Source: Haloferacaceae archaeon PL-Br10_E2g29
GTDB lineage: Archaea; Halobacteriota; Halobacteria; Halobacteriales; Haloferacaceae
NCBI GenBank assembly: GCA_001563965.1
Contig: LKMS01000113.1
Location: 1 to 5,463 of the forward strand
Length of the DNA: 5,463 bases
Direction: 5' to 3'
Positions 4,229 to 5,463 of the stretch are shown here, piece by piece; the first letter of the stretch is position 1, and every line of letters starts with the position of its first letter. The notes under the pieces were generated by a model, which did no database searches, was not told where the DNA came from, and saw only the letters and a list, made by a program, of their open reading frames with translations. Made by a program: the position numbers and the translations under genes.

Positions 4229-5461
4229 ATGAGCGAGTTGCCAGTGACGTACGCCGACATCGAACAAGCGCGAAAGCGAATCGACGATCCAACGGTCGTC
4301 AAACGCACGCCGGTCGAGCACAGCACCTCGCTCGCCTCGATGACCGGAGCCGACGAGGTTATTCTCAAACTCGAACACCTCCAGTGGACCGGCTCGTTCA
4401 AAACGCGCGGCGCGTACAACAAGATTTCTCAGTCGCTCGACTCGGATGACCCGCCTGCATCGGTGGTCGCCGCGAGCGCGGGCAACCACGCCCAGGGCGT
4501 TGCGCTCGCGGCCACGAAACTCGGCGTCGACTCGACGATCGTCATGCCGACGACCGCACCACAGACGAAAGTCGATGCCACCCGTGGCTACGGCGCGACC
4601 GTCGAACTCGTCGGCAAAGATTTTCAGGCGGCGACCAGCCACGCCCGGTCGCTCGCAGCCGACCAGGGCGGCGAGTTCGTCCACGCGTTCGACGATCCGG
4701 CCATTGTCGCCGGGCAGGGAACGCTCGGCCTCGAAATGGTCGAGGATGTACCCGACGCCGACACGGTGATCGTGCCGATCGGCGGGGGTGGGCTCATCAG
4801 CGGCATTGCGCTCGCATTTGCCGAACACAGCCCCGAAACCCGCATTGTCGGCGTCCAGGCCGACGGGGCGGCGACCGTCCACGACAGTCTCGACAAGGGA
4901 GCACCGCGAACGCTCGACGAGGTCGATACCATCGCCGACGGCATCGCAACGGGAGGCATTTCGGAGCTGACGCTCTCGATTATCGAGTCCCATGTCGACG
5001 AGGTGGTGACCGTGAGCGACGCGAAGATTGCCGACGCGATCTTGTTGTTGATGGAACGGGCCAAGCAGGTCGTCGAAGGGTCGGGAGCGGCCTCGGTGGC
5101 CGCGATGTTGAGCGCCGATCTCGATGTGACCGACGAGACGGTGATGCCGCTGCTGTGCGGCGGCAACCTCGATATGACAATGTTGATGGAGCTTGTGATT
5201 CACGCGCTCACGCGCCGGCGACAGCTCCTCCGCCTCCGCATCCGGATTGACGACCGACCGGGCAAACTCGAGCACATCTCGGGACTGATCGCCGAACACG
5301 GCGCGAACATTCAGACGGTTCGCCACGACCGGGCGCTGCCCGACCTCGACGTAGGGGAGGCAAATCTGGTGTTTCGGGTCGAAACCAGCGGAACCGAACA
5401 GGCCTCGGCTATCGTCAGCTCGCTCTCGGATGCCGGCTACGACGTCGACGTCGTTGGGTGA
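4229..5461 (+). CDS. ilvA: threonine ammonia-lyase (threonine dehydratase) with one ACT domain
   Basis: This 410-residue PLP enzyme deaminates threonine to 2-oxobutanoate and ammonia, the entry step from threonine to isoleucine, in the cytoplasm. The fold-type II PLP domain spans about 1-325: GSFKTRGA (55-62) holds the Schiff-base Lys58, SAGNHAQG (83-90) holds the cofactor-contacting Asn86, and GGGGL (185-189) binds the PLP phosphate. EGSGAASV (283-290) is also typical. The C-terminal part (about 333-410), starting LLRLRIRIDDRPGKLEHIS, is a single ACT domain, where an amino acid effector such as isoleucine or valine may bind. This matches the medium-length, one-ACT form, unlike E. coli IlvA with two regulatory subdomains or TdcB with none. 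Serine dehydratase activity is possible as a side reaction. The ATG is supported by the Shine-Dalgarno-like site and loss of family similarity upstream. The TGA is the last codon in the window. Confidence 0.93.
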   Translation: MSELPVTYADIEQARKRIDDPTVVKRTPVEHSTSLASMTGADEVILKLEHLQWTGSFKTRGAYNKISQSLDSDDPPASVVAASAGNHAQGVALAATKLGVDSTIVMPTTAPQTKVDATRGYGATVELVGKDFQAATSHARSLAADQGGEFVHAFDDPAIVAGQGTLGLEMVEDVPDADTVIVPIGGGGLISGIALAFAEHSPETRIVGVQADGAATVHDSLDKGAPRTLDEVDTIADGIATGGISELTLSIIESHVDEVVTVSDAKIADAILLLMERAKQVVEGSGAASVAAMLSADLDVTDETVMPLLCGGNLDMTMLMELVIHALTRRRQLLRLRIRIDDRPGKLEHISGLIAEHGANIQTVRHDRALPDLDVGEANLVFRVETSGTEQASAIVSSLSDAGYDVDVVG

Positions 5462-5463
5462 TA

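Noticed and set aside
3998..5326. 442-codon open frame on the minus strand covering ilvA
   Set aside because: It is antisense to the threonine ammonia-lyase gene along its whole useful length and has an Arg/His-rich shadow composition.
1..5463. A defence, mobile or multi-gene novel system
   Set aside because: No transposase, integrase, nuclease, toxin-antitoxin pair, CRISPR repeat or terminal inverted repeats were seen; the large genes are ordinary metabolic and translation-quality genes with matching codon use.

Overview
The window reads as chromosomal DNA from a haloarchaeon (class Halobacteria). The basis is strongly Asp/Glu-rich proteins with little Lys, GC-rich codons with frequent GAC/GTC/CTC/TCG, and archaeal BRE/TATA-like boxes about 25-30 nt upstream of start codons that lack Shine-Dalgarno sequences (leaderless transcripts). 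I cannot name the genus. There is no sign of a mobile element, CRISPR array, tRNA or rRNA.

All genes lie on the + strand. Positions 1-261 hold the C-terminal end of a small PH-like (DUF4429/bPH-type) protein, followed by a short gap with a T5 tract. At 356-1567 is an alaX-type alanyl-tRNA editing protein with a leaderless promoter. After a 185-nt gap containing a 10-bp hairpin comes a complete formate-tetrahydrofolate ligase gene (fhs, 1753-3480), again with a near-leaderless promoter. At 5459-5461, the last bases of the window, ends a complete threonine ammonia-lyase gene with one C-terminal ACT domain (ilvA, 4229-5461). Its start has a Shine-Dalgarno-like sequence, so it is probably leadered, unlike its neighbours.

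The region between fhs and ilvA (3481-4228, about 750 nt) is the least ordinary part. It holds hairpins after fhs, a 20-bp operator-like palindrome, a TATA-like box at leaderless distance from an unrecognised 41-codon ORF (3704-3829), a bulged 11-bp inverted repeat right after that ORF, a 22-codon Ile/Val-rich mini-ORF whose stop lies in a hairpin, two more hairpins, and an alternating GC tract next to the ilvA start.

The three large genes are housekeeping and metabolic: clearance of mischarged tRNA-Ala, one-carbon (folate) metabolism and isoleucine precursor synthesis. Each appears to have its own promoter, so they do not look like one operon. I see no clear evidence of a new multi-gene system. 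The best leads are the small ORF with its operator-like site and the structured DNA/RNA ahead of ilvA.
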